A stretch of DNA of 64,000 nucleotides from Isoetes taiwanensis. Taxonomy: Eukaryota; Streptophyta; Lycopodiopsida; Isoetales; Isoetaceae. How positions within the stretch are numbered: position 1 is the first letter of the stretch; each line of letters begins with the position of its first letter. The stretch is from NCBI GenBank assembly GCA_021234155.1, contig JAJEKV010000010.1:7724871-7788870 (forward strand), given 5' to 3'. Below the pieces are notes generated by a model. The model was given only the letters and a program-made list of their open reading frames with translations, was not told the origin of the DNA and searched no databases. Of the stretch, positions 29,870 through 41,426 are shown piece after piece. A program made the position numbers and the translations under genes.

Positions 29870-31240
29870 AATGAAATAGAGATAAAAGCTACTCTTATGA
29901 ACCTTGGCAAAGGAAAGAACCCTGGGCCAGATGGTCTTCCCCTAGAATTCTATGTCAACTTTTGGGATGATATAAAAAATGACCTCATTAAAATGGTTCA
30001 TGGTTTCTGACTTAGTAATCATTTGCATCCAGCCATTGCTTCTGGCTTGATTACTTTAGTTCCAAATGTGGACAACCCTGAAACGTTTGGTGATTGGAGG
30101 CCTATTTCTCTAACCAATACCTCTTACAAGATTTGTGCTAAAAATTTTGCTAACAGAATCAAAGGGTTCTTACAAAACAACATGTGCATGAATCAGTTTG
30201 CCTTCTTGCATTGGGCTAGGATATCGAATCAAAATTGTGTCCTCCTAAAACTTGATTTTTCCAAGGCCTTTGACTATGTAAGATGGGATTTTCTTGAACT
30301 GGCCCTTAGGAAAATTGGCTTCCCAAAAAAGTTGATTATTGATCTTAACTCTCGTGCCCAATCCAGTGTTCTTATAAATAGATCTCCTGGTAAATTCTTC
30401 CCTCTTCAAAAAGGTGTAAGGCAAGGTTGCCTCTTGGCTCCCTATTTATTTATTATTGTTGCTGATCAGATGACTAGAGCTATTTTTCACCATCAAAAGG
30501 TTTGACTATCCAAAATACTGATAATCAGTTGACCCTTCTGTAGTATTGATGACTCGTTTAGCTTTCTGCACAATGATATTAATAACATTGATAATAAGAT
30601 TATCAAGAATTCCAGCGAAGCTTCTGGTTTCCATTTAAACTGTCATAAGTCTATGATTATTGGAGATTCTAGTCAACCAGATATTCTTGGAATCAAATGC
30701 ATTGCTATCAATCAGGCTACAACTCTTTTAGGTATGCCTTTAGGCTTGGACATCAGTTCTAGGAATCTGTGGAACCCAATTGTTGCCAGAATCAGGAAGA
30801 AACTCAACCATGGTAGTTGTCTTTCCTTAGCAGGTAGGTCTATCATTGCTTCCTCTGTTTTAGCAAGCCCTCATGTGTATTTCTCTTCAGCCCTTCTTGC
30901 TCCAAAATGCATATATCAGCAAATAGAGAGAATTATTAGAAATTTTATATGGGGTAAGAATCATTTGATAAATTGGAAATCTGTCACGAGAAACAAAAGT
31001 TTAGGTGGCCCTGATTGTAAAGATTGGCTTCTTCAAGCATATGCTTTGGCATGTAAATGCATTTGGAAGACTTTATTCAATAGAAATAACCCTGCTACTG
31101 AGTTTTCTCAATATTGGATGAACAAAAGCATTATTAAAGGACATCCTTCAATTGCCTATCAGCTGCCTGCTTCTGCCTTTTGTGATATTAAGCATGCTGC
31201 TAATACCTCCCCCTTGATGAGGAATTTAATTATTGCATGA
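29870..31240 (+). pseudogene. LINE-C reverse transcriptase
   Basis: KGKNPGPDGLPLEFYVNFW lies around 29910-29970 in a separate frame. Frame 30023-30505 reads GLITLVPNVDNPETFGDWRP, KLDFSKAFDYVRW and KGVRQGCLLAPYLFII. Frame 30653-31240 resumes with LLGMPLGLDISSRNLW and FIWGKNHLINWKSVTRNKSL. The YADD segment between them (about 30510-30560) is mutated or deleted. It is clearly an L1-type polymerase but dead. Confidence 0.8.
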
Positions 31241-31300
31241 AATAAAGTCTCTAAAGACTTCTCTCTTACTAATTTAAATCAAGCCCATCATGACATGAAT

Positions 31301-31309
31301 ATCTTTTGG
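31301..31309. repeat. LINE-D target-site duplication, left copy
   Basis: ATCTTTTGG precedes the LINE-D 5' end. The identical 9-mer follows the LINE-D A-rich tail at 54875-54883. Joining across one copy keeps LINE-C in frame (ATG AAT ATC TTT TGG AAT CCT). Confidence 0.8.
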
Positions 31310-31970
31310 GTCGGACAATAATGCTTGGGGAGATGGCGCTAGGTCAGGCGCTCGAAACTGGAGACAGGTAAGGGAGATTGGCATATAGATTGTGGTGAGA
31401 TGTGTAACACCAAGGTAGGGCCAGCAGCAGGCCAATTGGGGGGCTCAATTCTGGGAAATGAGGAACAGAAAGGTAAGGTGACAGATCTGGGTCAGGTGAC
31501 AGGGGGACAAAATGGGTCAGAGATAGATGACAGGGAGAAAGATATTGAGAAAATGATGTTGATGTATTTTGGTAAAATGTCGCATCAGGAGAAGGTACAT
31601 ATCATTGATATTGTATGAGCTATAACATGAACAGGGGAGAATGGAATAGACAAGGATAAAAAAACCTTTTTTACCTGTGGTGACTGGCTGATTCCGAGCA
31701 TGGCGATAGGGGATCGGATGGCCAGATCACAGTCCATTTCCCAATTCAAATGCAAACTCATCTGGCCCAGGCAATTCTTGAGGAGATTAATGCGGAACAG
31801 AGGAACCAACTGGACAAAATCAAACGGAGGGGCAGTCATGAATTCAGAGGTACTCCTATTCTTCAACATGCTTTTGTTCCAAATAGGCTTAGCTCGAATC
31901 CAAGGCAGCCATTGGATGCATTAGACATGAGGGTGTAAAACTCAGCCTCCTTAGGAATGAGATTTGTAAA

Positions 31971-32567
31971 ATGAACAAAAATTTGGAAATAACTGGTTTG
32001 TACTGGCTAGATTTCCCTTTCTTTGTAGTGGAATGTGGAAACGAACAATATGTCCAATTTCTTCTTAAACAAGGAACAATTTTCAGAGCCAACACCCAGT
32101 TCTACTTCCAGAAATGGAAAGCAAGATTTGATCCACAAAACCTTAAGGAACTTTACCATCCAGCTGCATGCTCCATTCAAGGCCTCAGTCCAATAAACTG
32201 GCATGAGGATATCTTCAGGAAACTATTCTCCTCGGTTGGAGAATATATAGGATGGGAAGCAGTCCCTAAGAGAGCACCAAAAGTTTGGATCCAACTAGAC
32301 ATTCTGAATCCAATCCCAACCTCTGTCAGGTACCAAGACTTCTTTGGGGCGGAAAAAAACCTGAAAAAAAAATGGCAGGGTCTCCCAATTCCATGCAACA
32401 TATGTGGATTAAGACTCCATGGAGGAGGAGTCTGTAAGGGGTTTAAGCAAATAACTCCTGATACTCTCAAGCACAACCAGCATAATCCTATTATAATTCA
32501 TGAAGGAAGCCTCAAGCAACAGGAAAAAGGAAAATTGGACAAGGTTGGAGGGAAGGTGAACAAGTAG
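31971..32567 (+). pseudogene. LINE-D ORF1 (copy 1): DUF4283-like plus CCHC knuckle
   Basis: The 198-residue frame holds the second part of the DUF4283-like domain (LYWLDFPFFVVECGNEQYVQ, KLFSSVGEYIGWEAVPKRAP) and a zinc knuckle CNICGLRLHGGGVC (C-x2-C-x4-H-x4-C). The first part of the domain lies upstream in a shifted frame (31750-31938, MQTHLAQAILEEINAEQR). It is the equivalent of LINE-A ORF1. Confidence 0.8.
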
Positions 32568-32660
32568 GAGACATGGACCCCAGCAACTAAAAAAGGTAGG
32601 AAGAACAAAAATGGAAGTGCATACAAAAAGGCAAGGAAAGAAAAAGCAAGGAAACTTGAG

Positions 32661-33176
32661 ATGGAACAACAACAGAATACTGTTTTGAGCAGAAAAATCA
32701 GAAAACAATGGAGGGTAAGAGAAAATCATCTAAACATGGCCAGCCAAGTCAAAGTACTCAATAATCCAGTAGGCCAGGGATTGGAGGAATCCAAAGACCT
32801 TATAAGCCCTACTGATCAGGACCTAAAGAAAAACAAAGGCACGAAGGTGGTGGTTGATCAACAGGATATGGTGGTGACTCCTGCACACCAATTGAGGAAA
32901 ACCACTTTGATCATCAAGAAAACAGACCTCCCCCCTGTTAATGAGTATCCTGAATCTTCTGAGTACACCAAGGTAGGGACAGCAGCAGGCCAATTGGGGG
33001 ACTCAGTTCTGGAAAATGGGGAACAGAAATATAAGGTGACAGATCTGGGTCAGGTGACAGGGGGACAGAATGGGTCAGAGATAGATGACAGGGAGAAAGA
33101 TATTGAGAAAAGGATGTTGATGTATTTTGGTAAAATGTCGCATCAGGAGAAGGTACATATCATTGATATTATATGA
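32661..33176 (+). pseudogene. LINE-D ORF1 tail joined to start of duplication copy 2
   Basis: The 171-residue frame is hydrophilic and low in complexity (KNKGTKVVVDQQDMVVTPAH). Around residue 105 it crosses the duplication junction into copy 2 sequence (KVGTAAGQLGDSVLENGEQK), also read at 31400 as KVGPAAGQLGGSILGNEEQK. It is a junction product, not a normal gene. Confidence 0.65.
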
Positions 33177-33536
33177 GCTATAACAGGAACATGGGGGGGA
33201 GAATAGAATAGACAAGGATAAAAAAACCTTTTTTACCTGTGGTGATTGGCTGATTCCGAGCATGGCGATAGGGGATAGGATGACCAGATCACAGTCCATC
33301 TTCCTAATTCAAATGCAAACTCATCTGGCGCAGGCAATTCTTAAGGAGATTAATGCGGAACAGGGGAACCAACTGGACAAAATCAAACGGAGGGGCAGTC
33401 ATGAATTTCGAGGTACTCCTATTCTTCAACATCCTTTTGTTCCAAATAGGCCTAAACAGCTCGAATCGAAGGCAGCATTGGATGCATCAGACACGAGGGT
33501 GTAAAACTCAGCCTCCTCAGAAATGAGATTTGTAAA

Positions 33537-33929
33537 ATGAACAAAAATTTGGAAGTAACTAGTTTGTACTGGCTAGATTTCCCTTTCTTTATAGTGGAAT
33601 GTGAAAACGAACAATCTGTCCAATTTCTCCTTGAACAAGGAACAATTTTCAGAGCCAATACCCAGTTCTACTTCCAGAAATGGAAAGCAAAGTTTGATTC
33701 ACAAAACCTTAAGGAACTTTACCATCCAGCTGCATGCTTCGTTCAAGGCCTCAGTCCAATATACTGGCATGAGGATATCTTCAGGAAGCTATTCTCCTCA
33801 GTTGGAGAATATATAGAATGGGAAGCGGTCCCTGAGAGAGCACCAAACGTTTGGATCCAACTAGACATTCTGAATCCAATCCCAACCTCTGTCAGGTACC
33901 AAGACTTTTTTGGGGAGGAAAAAACCTGA
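33537..33929 (+). pseudogene. LINE-D ORF1 (copy 2): DUF4283-like, truncated
   Basis: The 130-residue frame is nearly identical to 31971-32363 (LYWLDFPFFIVECENEQSVQ) but stops at GEEKT. A deletion in the lysine-codon run shifts the frame before the zinc knuckle. The knuckle is still readable in another frame around 33950-34000. Confidence 0.78.
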
Positions 33930-34212
33930 AAATAAACTAGCAGGGTCTCCCAATTCCATGCAACATATGTGGATTAAGACTCCATGGAGGAGGAGTCTGT
34001 AAGGGGTTTAAACAAATAACTCATGATACTCTCAAGCACAACCAGCATAATCCTATTATAATTCATGAAGGAAGCCTTAAGCAACAGAAAAAAGGAAAAT
34101 TGGACAAGGTTGGAGGGAAGATGAACAAGGAGGAGACATGGACCCCAGCAACTAAAAGAGGTAGGAAGAACAAAAATGGAAGGCAAGGAAAGAAAAAGCA
34201 AGGAAACTTGAG

Positions 34213-34872
34213 ATGGAACAGCAACAGAATACTGTTTTCAGCAGAAAAATCAGAAAACAATGGAGAGTAAGAGAAAATCATCTAAACATGGCCAGCCAAA
34301 TCAAAGTACTCAATAATCCAGTAGGCCAGGGATTGGAGGAATCCAAAGACCTTGTAAGCCCTACTGATCAGGACCTAAAGAAAAACAAAGGCACGAAGGT
34401 GGTGGTTGATCAACAGGATATGGTGGTGACTCCTGCATACCGATTGAGGAAAACTACTTTGATCATCAAGGAAACAGACCTTCCCCCTGTTAATGAGTAT
34501 CCTGAGTCTTCTGACTCAGATATATCTACAGGAGGCACACTTTTAATCAAGGGAGAAGGGTCCCTCAACCATAATTAGGTAACACCTAAGGCCATGAACT
34601 TTTCTACACCTGACAAATCGGATGTCACATCAGAAATGCATATTCTACTTGAATTGATGGAGAAGGTAGAAGAAACTGAAAGGAGTGATAGGGTCCCTCC
34701 AACCCCTATTGAGTTTCTAACCTCAGCAAACAACCTGGAAGGCAATCCAAAGTTTAAATTTTTCACTAGATCTTCAATGGAAGATCTAACCATGGCTTCA
34801 GAGATGGATACACAGGGAGGACTGGAGGAAGACTCAACAGGAATCTATTACAATCCCTATCAGTCCCCATGA
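34213..34872 (+). pseudogene. LINE-D ORF1 C-terminal tail
   Basis: Frames 34213-34578 and 34594-34872 are hydrophilic, Ser/Glu/Asn-rich sequences. The first repeats the tail of copy 1 and then runs into the unique continuation (DSDISTGGTLLIKGEGSLNH). The second reads SDVTSEMHILLELMEKVEET. No domain is recognisable; ORF1 tails of plant LINEs are typically like this. Confidence 0.5.
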
Positions 34873-35186
34873 AAGGGGCCAAGGTGAAGTAGATATAGAT
34901 AAATCAAAGCACAGGCCTGTAACTCCATCTAGCCTAGGACTGGAGCAATCCAGTGGACTAATCAGTCTACATGGCCAGGAAGTGCTGTCTGTTTCAGCAA
35001 ATGGCCTGGGTCAAACCCAATAAGCCCAAAACTTATAGATAAGGAAGAGATCAGAGCTAAACAAAAGAATGATCAAGAGGAATTCTTTACTCCAATGGCC
35101 AAAAAAAGTAACAAAAAGGTTCATTTCTCCTCTAATAGCCCAGCCTTGAACTTAAGACCTCAGGTGAAAATTAAATATCCAGCTTA

Positions 35187-35890
35187 ATGAAGGTGGTAAC
35201 ATGGAATATGAGGGGGATAAAAGGTCCCCTAAAAAGGTAAAGAGCTCTCATAGCTCTGAGGGAGATGAAAGCAGATATTGTACTGTTGCAGGAGCATAGA
35301 CTGCCAGACTTTGAAACAGAGCATCTAGGGTCCTGGATTATGCCCACTGGGGACTCAGTGTATGCCCCTGCTAATGGAACTAAAGGGGGAATATGCATGG
35401 CATGGAAGGGTTTTAAGTGTAATAAAAAATTCACTCATAACTCAGGCAGATCCCAGGCAGATGGACATGGACAGTAGCTGTTCTAGAAAAGGGGAGAGAA
35501 AAAATTGGCATAATCAATATCTATGCTTCCACAGAACCAAGAGAGAGGGTTGATCAATGGATACAGATGAAGCAATAGATTGATGGCAACAAAGTAGAAA
35601 ACCCCTTGATAGCTGGAGATTTTAATAATACACCAGCCTGGGACCAAAAGGTAGGAAAGAAATTAAATATGTCCAAAAAAGGAGAGAGCAGCATGGGACT
35701 CACTTATGGAAAATTTCACATACATTCCTCCATCCTCTTCAGAAACTTTTTCCTGAAGCAATAAGAGAAAGGGTGAACAAAGAACCTATTGCCTCCTTGG
35801 CAGGTTTTACATATGTAATAGATCTCTGACTACCTGGAATACAATGGTGGTGACTGGTGACCCAGGAAATTCAATTTCTGACCACTTTCC
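35187..35890 (+). pseudogene. LINE-D endonuclease
   Basis: ATG at 35187 opens MKVVTWNMRGIKGPLK, then an in-frame TAA. The same frame continues ALIALREMKADIVLLQEHRL and GTKGGICMAWKGF. In other frames follow INIYASTEPRERV, LIAGDFNNTPAWDQKVGKKL (about 35610) and SISDHFP (about 35875). All endonuclease motifs can be located but need several frame changes. Confidence 0.8.
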
Positions 35891-35982
35891 ATAGTTCTTA
35901 GAGGATAAGGCTGCTGCAACAAAGGGAGGCCAAAACATTCCCTTCAAATTCAATACAGAATTGCTGAACTGTAAGAATATTC

Positions 35983-36690
35983 TTGAACCAAAGAATTAAT
36001 TTCTGTGAAGACTATAAAGTTTTCTACAGTTCCCTACCTCCCTTGCCAAAAACTAAGTCTATGAAAGCCTTCACATCGAGATTGAGACAGATTAAAGGGT
36101 GGATAAAAAAATGGGGAAGAGAATGGTCTAGGAAGAGGAAAAAAGAAAAACAAGACATCTACAAACAAATGTGTGAGACTAGGAAAAAGTTATTTCTTGA
36201 TAAAGACAATACACAGCTGCAAGAAGTGGAGGAAGAATTGGAGAAAAAGCTTAATGTAATAGAGGAGAGAGAAGCAAAGGCTTTAGCTGTAAGGAGTAGA
36301 TGTCAATATATCAATGGAATGGATAGGGGCAGTTCAACATTCTTCTTTACAACAACAAAGAGCAGAATCCTTAATAATGGGATTGTCAGAGTCAATGATG
36401 GGCAAGGGAAGGTAATTGAGGATCAAAAGGGGATAGAAGACTTTTTCCAACAGTAATACAAGAGGATGTTTGAGACCTATCAAGTAGAGGAGAAGATAAT
36501 AGACGATTTTTTTAAAAGCATTCAAAAAGCTGATAAGGAAATCAAAGATGAGGAAATCCTTGCAAGTCCTCAAGAGAGGGAGATCTGGGAAACTTTGAAA
36601 TCTATGGCAATTAGAAAAAGCCCTGGGCCAGATGGTTTCCAACCTGATTTCTATGTGGAATTTTGGGATCTAATGAAAGATGACTTGGTC
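35983..36690 (+). pseudogene. LINE-D linker and reverse-transcriptase start
   Basis: Frame 35983-36456 is the basic linker (RLRQIKGWIKKWGREWSRKR, EEREAKALAVRSRCQYINGM) leading to SSTFFFTTTKSRI. Frame 36466-36690 holds LKSMAIRKSPGPDGFQPDFY and VEFWDLMKDDLV. It is cut there by a foldback element. The two frames are separated by one TAA and a frame change. Confidence 0.8.
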
Positions 36691-37161
36691 ACACAAACAC
36701 ATAGCATTAACACACAACTACCATCAACATTATTAACACAAACCATTGCATTTGACACATTTAAATTAAAATCCCCCTTAAACCCCCTTTGGTTTGGGTG
36801 CATATTCACACGGGGGGTTACTCCGGGCAACTAGAGCTGTCGGATGGGCATATTTGCCTTTTATTCTAAGATCTGGACCGTACATAGCGATCCTCGTTTG
36901 TGGGGTATGAATGTACAAGTTTTTGTATACTGTATATTAAGGTTTGCAAAATACTACAAGGTTTGGGAGAATGTACTTAATGGTGTTAATTTTATACATG
37001 TATTGTAATTTTTTTGGGGCTCTCGCTGCCCTACGTAACCCCCCGTGTGAATATGCACCCAAACCAAAGGGGGTTTAAGGGGGATTTTAATTTAAACGTG
37101 TCAAATGCAATGGTTTGTGTTAATAACGTTGATGGTAGTTGTGTGTTAATGGTTTGTGTTA
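36691..37161. mobile_element. 471-bp foldback/MITE-like element with about 130-bp inverted repeats
   Basis: The left arm (36691-36821) and right arm (37035-37161) are near-perfect inverted repeats, sharing for example CCCCTTTGGTTTGGGTGCAT and its complement. A 213-bp centre is AT-rich and non-coding. Arms differ by a few substitutions and a 6-bp gap. No clear target duplication was found. It sits at the point where LINE-D coding sequence breaks. Confidence 0.85.
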
Positions 37162-37999
37162 ACTAAAAAAAATTTTGGCCCCTTCGGGGCCTTAAGGATG
37201 GTGTAGGGGTGTAAATATAGAGATTACCTAATACTCTAATGATAGATGATGGATAAATGCATGTAACAATTTTAGAAACACTTCTGCATGTAATATTGTG
37301 CATGTAATATCTGTGCATGGAGATTCCTTAGTGCATGTAATATTGTGCATATAATATCTGTGCATGAAGATTCCTTAGTGCATATGAATCATAATAGAAA
37401 ATGGTAGTAGAGCTAAAAACAAGCCATTACATTCGAAGTCATAATATTAAGTGTGACATAATACCATGATAGATAATAGACAAATGGTAACACATTAAAA
37501 AAACAGAAAACATTAGTTCAAGACCAAGATTTGAAAAGAACAAGTGCAGCAACAAAACTAAGAATTTAGAAACATGCTAACAATGACAAGGCGACCATCA
37601 TGGAAATTTCTGTTTCTGTAAATTTTTTGCCTATAAAATGAACCACCCGGGAAGTCAAATCACAATAATTGATACCTACATTCTTCAAGCTACATATTCC
37701 ATATACTGGATACAATTGGTTACCCAAGACAATATGTACTAAGGATACCGCTTGGAAAACAAAGCATCTTCATGGCTTTGCACATAAGCTTGTACTTCCC
37801 ACAAGAAATGCTTCAGTCTCTTCCTGACATAAATATAGTTATTCTCTTACTGAGAGCAGCAGTTGTAGAAGCCACCATTTTAAACACAGTTCTAACATTT
37901 TGTACAAATTTGCCATTTAGACATAATCAGTCATACTCGTTTGCTCTCCTAGCCATTTTGGAACTTGTATTGTAACCCATGTTACAATTTTTTATTATC
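37162..37999. other. Non-coding part of the LINE-D insertion
   Basis: AT-rich sequence with a local repeat (GTGCATGTAATATTGTGCAT around 37286-37355). No supported gene. Confidence 0.5.
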
Positions 38000-39303
38000 A
38001 AATGTTTCCCCACGCTAAACGTAGTGCAGCAGTGAATATGGGTAATAGGACTGTACAAAACTCGCTCATGCTTGCCCCAACTAGATACCAAGGCAAGAAG
38101 ACTCTACTTTGAAAGAAAGAATCTGTTTCATGTCTAGAATAAAACTCAGCCAACTGATAGTGCCCATACCTTCGCCAAAATTAAAACGAATCAGAATACC
38201 CTTGAGTTCCTGAGTTGCAATGAGTGCAGCATCCCTGACTGCAAAGACCTCCTGTTGTTGCAATATACTGCTGCACTATGTATTGGGCAGAGGATGATTC
38301 CTGCTCAAACAAGTGTCCAAGTGTACATCAGCAACACACAATGCAAAACAAGCCCAATGTTTTGTGATTAGGGCAAAAGCATACAATAGAGCAAAGCAGA
38401 GAGGACTTACAATGGAACAACCGCGGGGCGACTGCGCATTATCTTTTGCACATTTTGATGCAATACAAGAACCTTTGAAGAAGTTTACGCATCAATCTTA
38501 TTCAAAGCATGCTCTAAACTGTTAAAAATCCCTTGCAGAAGCCCACGGGCAAGTAATGGCCCTTATGCAACGATTTATGACGGAGCCCCCTTTCCAAAAT
38601 ACGAATCAGACAATCCATCTAGCCTGTTCCTGCAGCTTAAAGAAAAGATCAATTTTGTTATGTCATCATCTACCAATCCTCTTGCCTTGGTAATATGGTG
38701 CCATATATGTGCAGAAACAACTTGGAATGTGCTCAATCTTTCTTGCCCTAATTTAAGCCATGCTTGTCGTTTTAGATCCATAATCTGATGTGCCGAGAAG
38801 CTAAAACAATGTGTAACAACTGAATTAGAATCTATCTGAACCTCTTCGGGTCTTGGGATTTTAGACCTCTTTGTTATTTCTAAGCAGTAAAGCTCTGAAA
38901 TCTGGAGATCCTTCTGGTCTGGAAAAGACCAAATTTTAGGGCTGTAATTTATGTCAGGAATAACACAGATCCCTTCACCTCTGGCTATGGCGAACCAAGA
39001 ATGAAGAAACCGCCAAATGCTGGTGCCATCGCAAATCTGGTGGCAAAATTTGAAGGATATGCAGAGCTTTCCCAGACCGTCGGACATGAGAGCATCAGAG
39101 CCAACATTTATGACGGAGTGGAGAGCCCAAAAGCTGATACCTCTTGTTGGCCAAGGGGAAGCTACAGTGCAAAATGGGGTATGGGCGTAGAATAATGGGA
39201 CAAAAGTTTGATGTGGGTCGTGATGAAATAGGAAGACGAGGACGAATCCAGCACAAAAGATAACAAGAACACCGGAGTAGATAGTTGGAAAGAAAAACAC
39301 CAA
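38000..39303 (-). pseudogene. BAHD acyltransferase pseudogene
   Basis: The minus frame 39303-38575 contains the BAHD catalytic HxxxD motif as HQICDG (residues 88-92) in the context CISFKFCHQICDGTSIWRFL HSWFAIARG. It continues with HCFSFSAHQIMDLKRQAWLK and STFQVVSAHIWHHITKARGL, then NRLDGLSDSYFGKG, the usual YFGN region. Beyond a stop, similarity continues (GPLLARGLLQGIFNSLEHAL) and a SSWGKHE remnant near 38090 may be the DFGWGK region. BAHD enzymes move acyl groups from CoA thioesters to alcohols or amines in plant metabolism. The N-terminal half is missing and stops are present, so it is a fragment carried inside a LINE insertion. Confidence 0.78.
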
Positions 39304-39584
39304 GGAAAAGCTGTAGACAAGGTCTTACTCTAAGATTTTGGCTATGGCTTTCACTTTCTCAGGCGACCTAATTGCCCTTTGCCCTTTATTCTGTCATAGC
39401 TAAGGCTAGCTGGACAGAGTGGCCTCCACCACAGGATTTGCCCCCTTTCCTAAAATCAACGGCTAACAAAAGAGTGGACTCTAGAAATACTATTTAGTAC
39501 ACCTGGATGAATACAACCACCAAATCATATGAAAACCTTAGAGAGGACAATACAAAAACACAAAAAAAACCCCTGTTATAATGC
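39304..39584. other. Right end of the 2.9-kb LINE-D insertion
   Basis: Non-coding sequence ending in an A-rich stretch (ACAAAAACACAAAAAAAACC, about 39549-39568) just before LINE-D resumes. The exact junction is unclear. Confidence 0.4.
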
Positions 39585-40666
39585 TAGATATTAATGCTGG
39601 TCATATCACCCTTCCCAAGGTTGATAATCCAGTGAACATTGGTGATTGGAGGCCAATATCTTTGACAAATACAAGGCTATAAAATCTTGGAAAAGATCTT
39701 GGCAAACAGGTTGAAGATGACCCTTCACTTGATTATAAATCCTCGTTAGTCAGCCTTCCTACCACAGAGAAATATTTTGGAAAACTATATTGGGGCAGCA
39801 GGTCTACATTGGAATAAAAGATCTGGACAAAAATGTATGCTCCTCAAACTGGATTTTAAACGAGCATATGACACAATTAGCTGGCAGTTCCTGGAAAAGG
39901 CAATGACTCATATTGGATTCTCCAAGGAGGTATACCAAAAAGTCTGGAGCTTCAATATCAATTCATCATCAGCTATAATCATAAATGGTACTTCTACAGA
40001 GTTATTCAGATGCCAAAGAGGGGTAAGGCAAGGATGTCCCTTAGCCCCATATTTTTTTATAAAAGTTGTTGAGATGGTTACAAGAAAGATAATGCAAATG
40101 CAGATTGATGGAGAAATCAATAGCTTGGAACTTCCAAGGGGGATGGCTTTTTTACCATCATGCAATATGCAGACGATACCTTCGTTTTCCTCAAAAAAGA
40201 AGACAGAAGTCTAGAAAAATTCTTATTGGCAATGGACAGCTTTGGTGCAGCTGTAGGGATACTGTTGAATAAGAACAAAAGTGCAATTATTTATGATTCT
40301 CAGGACTCTACATTGCAAGGAATTAAGGTACTGAATATTAACTCTGCCACAAGTATTTTAGGCATCCCCCTGTCCCTATATTGTTCCTTGCAGGGGTTAT
40401 GAGGATCAAGAAAAAATTATCCATGTACAATTTTACCCTTCCTTTGGCAGGAAGAGTAGAAATTGCCAATGCAGTTATAAGCAGTACACATGTCTACTTC
40501 TCCTCAGCAATAGTAGGGGACAACAATTCTTACAAAACAATGGAGCTGCAATAAGGAAATTTATATGGCAGGGATCTAATTTATATGGACAGATCTAATT
40601 AAACCTAAGAAGGAAGGTGGATTAAAATGCAAAGATATGTTCATTCAAGCCCAAGCTCTGGCAGCG
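39585..40666 (+). pseudogene. LINE-D reverse transcriptase palm
   Basis: LINE-D resumes with INAGHITLPKVDNPVNIGDW and RPISLT. Frame 39777-40214 has CMLLKLDFKRAYDTISWQF and RGVRQGCPLAPYFF. Frame 40160-40402 has MQYADDTFVFLKKEDRSLEK. Motifs A, B and C are intact but in two frames. Thumb blocks FIWQGS and KKEGGLKCKDMFIQAQALAAK continue to about 40665, where LINE-E interrupts. Confidence 0.85.
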
Positions 40667-40914
40667 AAGGAAGACATACCTGAATTGATATCTATGTCCA
40701 TGGCTACAGGTCTAACAGTTTCGAATATAAAGGCTGGTTTCATGAAAGGAAGGCAATAGTTTTGCTTGGGAGGAAGTTTATGTGCCAGCACCACCACTTG
40801 ACTAACCAGCAAGTGGAGTTGGAATTGAAGATGGATTGGCTGTCCCATTGTGTAGCCTGCAGCAAATGAGGCTGCACTAATGGATGAAGTTGATGGAATG
40901 AACCAATAGAACAA

Positions 40915-41426
40915 CCATGGTCAGTTCGGTGTTTGCAAAATTGCTTGCTGGGATTCTCGAGCAGCAGTTGACGGGCTGGGCAGAGGCAGCAGAGGTGCGG
41001 GCCCTCACCCAGGCAGGATTCAGACCCCGGCACTCAACCATTGACACATCTTCACGTTGCGAACTCTGATTGAAGACAGCAGGAACCGCCGTCAGGATCT
41101 ATATTGTTGCTTTGTGGATTTTGCGAAGGCGTTTGACACTGTGCCTCGGGAAAAACTATGGGCAAGACTGCAACAGCTGGGGGTTCCTGTAGATTTGCAG
41201 AATGCAGTGTACAGACTATATGAAAGATGCTCGGGTCGGTTGCAGCAGACAAGCCAACCGTTTGATAGCAGTATCGGGGTTCGTCAGGGATGCCCTCTCT
41301 CCCCAACATTGTTTGGGCTTTACATTGATGAATTGGAGAGCTGGCTTGCTGATAATGGGGGCGATGGAGCTCACCTTCTCCATCAGATCATCAGACAGTT
41401 AATATATGCTGATGATGTGGACCTCC
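40915..41426 (+). pseudogene. LINE-E reverse transcriptase palm
   Basis: VSSVFAKLLAGILEQQLTGW (from about 40915) and ALTQAGFRPRHSTID lead into frame 41057. That frame carries CCFVDFAKAFDTVPREKLWA (motif A), GVRQGCPLSPTLFGLYIDEL (motif B) and QLIYADDVDLL (motif C with YADD). A frameshift separates the two near 41050. The LTR element begins six codons after YADD, and the frame is picked up again at 51138. Confidence 0.85.
41422..41426. repeat. LTR element target-site duplication CCTCC, left copy
   Basis: CCTCC precedes TGTGACG. The same 5-mer follows CGTCACA at 51133-51137. Removing the element and one copy gives GACCTCCTAGCTTACACACC, which reads DLLAYTP in frame. Confidence 0.85.

Larger units (their letters stand above)
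28640..31300 (+). mobile_element. LINE-C, 5' portion (L1-type, split by LINE-D)
   Basis: Plus-strand L1 blocks run from a truncated endonuclease (about 28670) through the reverse-transcriptase palm and thumb to MNIFW at 31300-31309. There the sequence is cut by LINE-D. Skipping to 54884 restores the next codons as NPHLSRR. The start is approximate and ORF1 is absent, so LINE-C was probably 5'-truncated at insertion. Confidence 0.75.
31411..34526 (+). repeat. 1558-bp tandem duplication of the LINE-D ORF1 region
   Basis: CAAGGTAGGG and the following sequence at 31411 recur at 32969, and similarity continues for the whole 1558-bp unit with a few percent differences. Copy 1 ends at CCTGAATCTTCTGA near 32962 and jumps into copy 2. 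Copy 2 passes the same point (CCTGAGTCTTCTGA near 34515) and continues into unique sequence. Confidence 0.92.

Noticed and set aside
36691-39584. Single transposon from the foldback arm to the LINE-D resumption
   Set aside because: Both long inverted arms lie within 471 bp, and the right end at about 39570 has no matching terminus. One element spanning the whole insertion is therefore unproven.
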